A stretch of 64,000 nt of DNA from Hyposmocoma kahamanoa (taxonomy: Eukaryota > Arthropoda > Insecta > Lepidoptera > Cosmopterigidae), in assembly GCF_003589595.1 (NCBI RefSeq), contig NW_020654422.1, positions 1,724,266 to 1,788,265 of the forward strand. Reading direction: 5' to 3'. The translations under genes and the position numbers were made by a program. Under the pieces are notes generated by a model. That model worked only from the letters and a program-made list of their open reading frames with translations. It did not search any database and had not been told where the DNA came from. How positions within the stretch are numbered: position 1 is the first letter of the stretch; each line of letters starts with the position of its first letter. Positions 63,567 to 64,000 of this stretch are shown piece by piece.

Positions 63567-63724
63567 TCTAACTTCGGTGGCAATTTTTATTATTTAAATA
63601 TTCTGCAAAATTATCATGAAGTATTACTTAATATTCGAGTGTAGTATCCTGACATATTATTTACTATTTCACGATAATATACTTGAACACTTAAATAATA
63701 GAAATTGCCAGCCAAAGTAGATAG
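63567..63724. mobile_element. 158-bp MITE (GGTGGCAATTTTTATTATTTAA ends)
   Basis: The left CTCTAACTTCGGTGGCAATT and the right GAAATTGCCAGCCAAAGTAG are imperfect inverses over about 30 bp. The middle TAATATTCGAGTGTAGTATC is shared with 1955-2078. Target duplication not resolved. Confidence 0.55.
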
Positions 63725-64000
63725 AGAAAAATAACCTTAAAATTAGGAACTAGTTGATTTATTGTAGTGTAACTTAATAGAGATCTGTACGCGACAGTGT
63801 ATAAGCGAATACAGTTGACAAGCTACAATGTTGTTTCTACTTATAATTCGTTAAAACGTTCCACTGCCAGTAATGTCTCTCGTCTGACGGGTTTAAGCCA
63901 TAGTCATAAGGTAAGAGTTAGTTAGTTAAGTGGAAACATCGTTTCCTAACATTCTTGTTATACCAAGCTGTCTTGACATTGACCGCTCAAAGATATGAGG

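Overview
This window looks like AT-rich nuclear DNA from an insect, most likely a moth or butterfly. The grounds are a very dense mixture of short SINEs, RTE/jockey/L2-type LINE scraps, mariner/hAT/Harbinger-style DNA elements and short degenerate TTAGG-like runs, in a style I recognise from lepidopteran assemblies. That is pattern recognition, not a database result. There is one 10-N assembly gap (6479-6488). I found no complete host protein-coding gene, no CRISPR, no rRNA and no convincing functional tRNA gene. The DNA is best read as intergenic or intronic sequence that has accumulated mobile elements.

Two items have long open frames. One is a complete mariner element at about 57256-58538, with an uninterrupted 339-aa D,D34D transposase and matching terminal inverted repeats. 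The other is a 5'-truncated jockey-type LINE at 46968-48268, with 313 open codons ending at the natural stop. Every other coding trace is a decayed LINE 3' end: 950-1580, 15905-16085, 18316-18600, 19355-19500, 26074-26289, 28276-28590, 36776-37030, 37195-37395, 38170-38425, 38560-38720 and 50972-51202.

The dominant repeat is SINE-A, a roughly 310-bp A-tailed element with 28 recognisable copies or pieces (about 6 kb, roughly a tenth of the window) in both orientations. It is accompanied by a SINE with an internal tRNA-like promoter (SINE-B), a classic tRNA-headed SINE (SINE-C), a short structured poly(A) element (D), and several MITE families. These include two with 8-bp target duplications (hAT-like), six elements with TAA/TTA duplications (Harbinger-like) and a family with Tc1-like ends. 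Nesting gives relative ages: SINE-C lies inside a TTA-flanked MITE, element D inside SINE-A and inside a LINE relic, and the jockey LINE abuts a broken hAT-like MITE.

The most distinctive signal is a recurring set of perfect or near-perfect hairpins in unrelated repeats (7174-7197, 13687-13892, 36551-36606, 40864-40966, 62358-62417, with longer ones at 20253-20447 and 31461-31674). They look like local inverted duplications made by template switching. Possible host signals are a CpG-rich stretch ending in a strong splice donor (62860-63103), a GC-rich patch with an X-box-like palindrome (30430-30560), and a diverged 380-bp direct repeat whose two copies both keep a minus-strand splice-donor motif (24745-25110 and 53830-54210).
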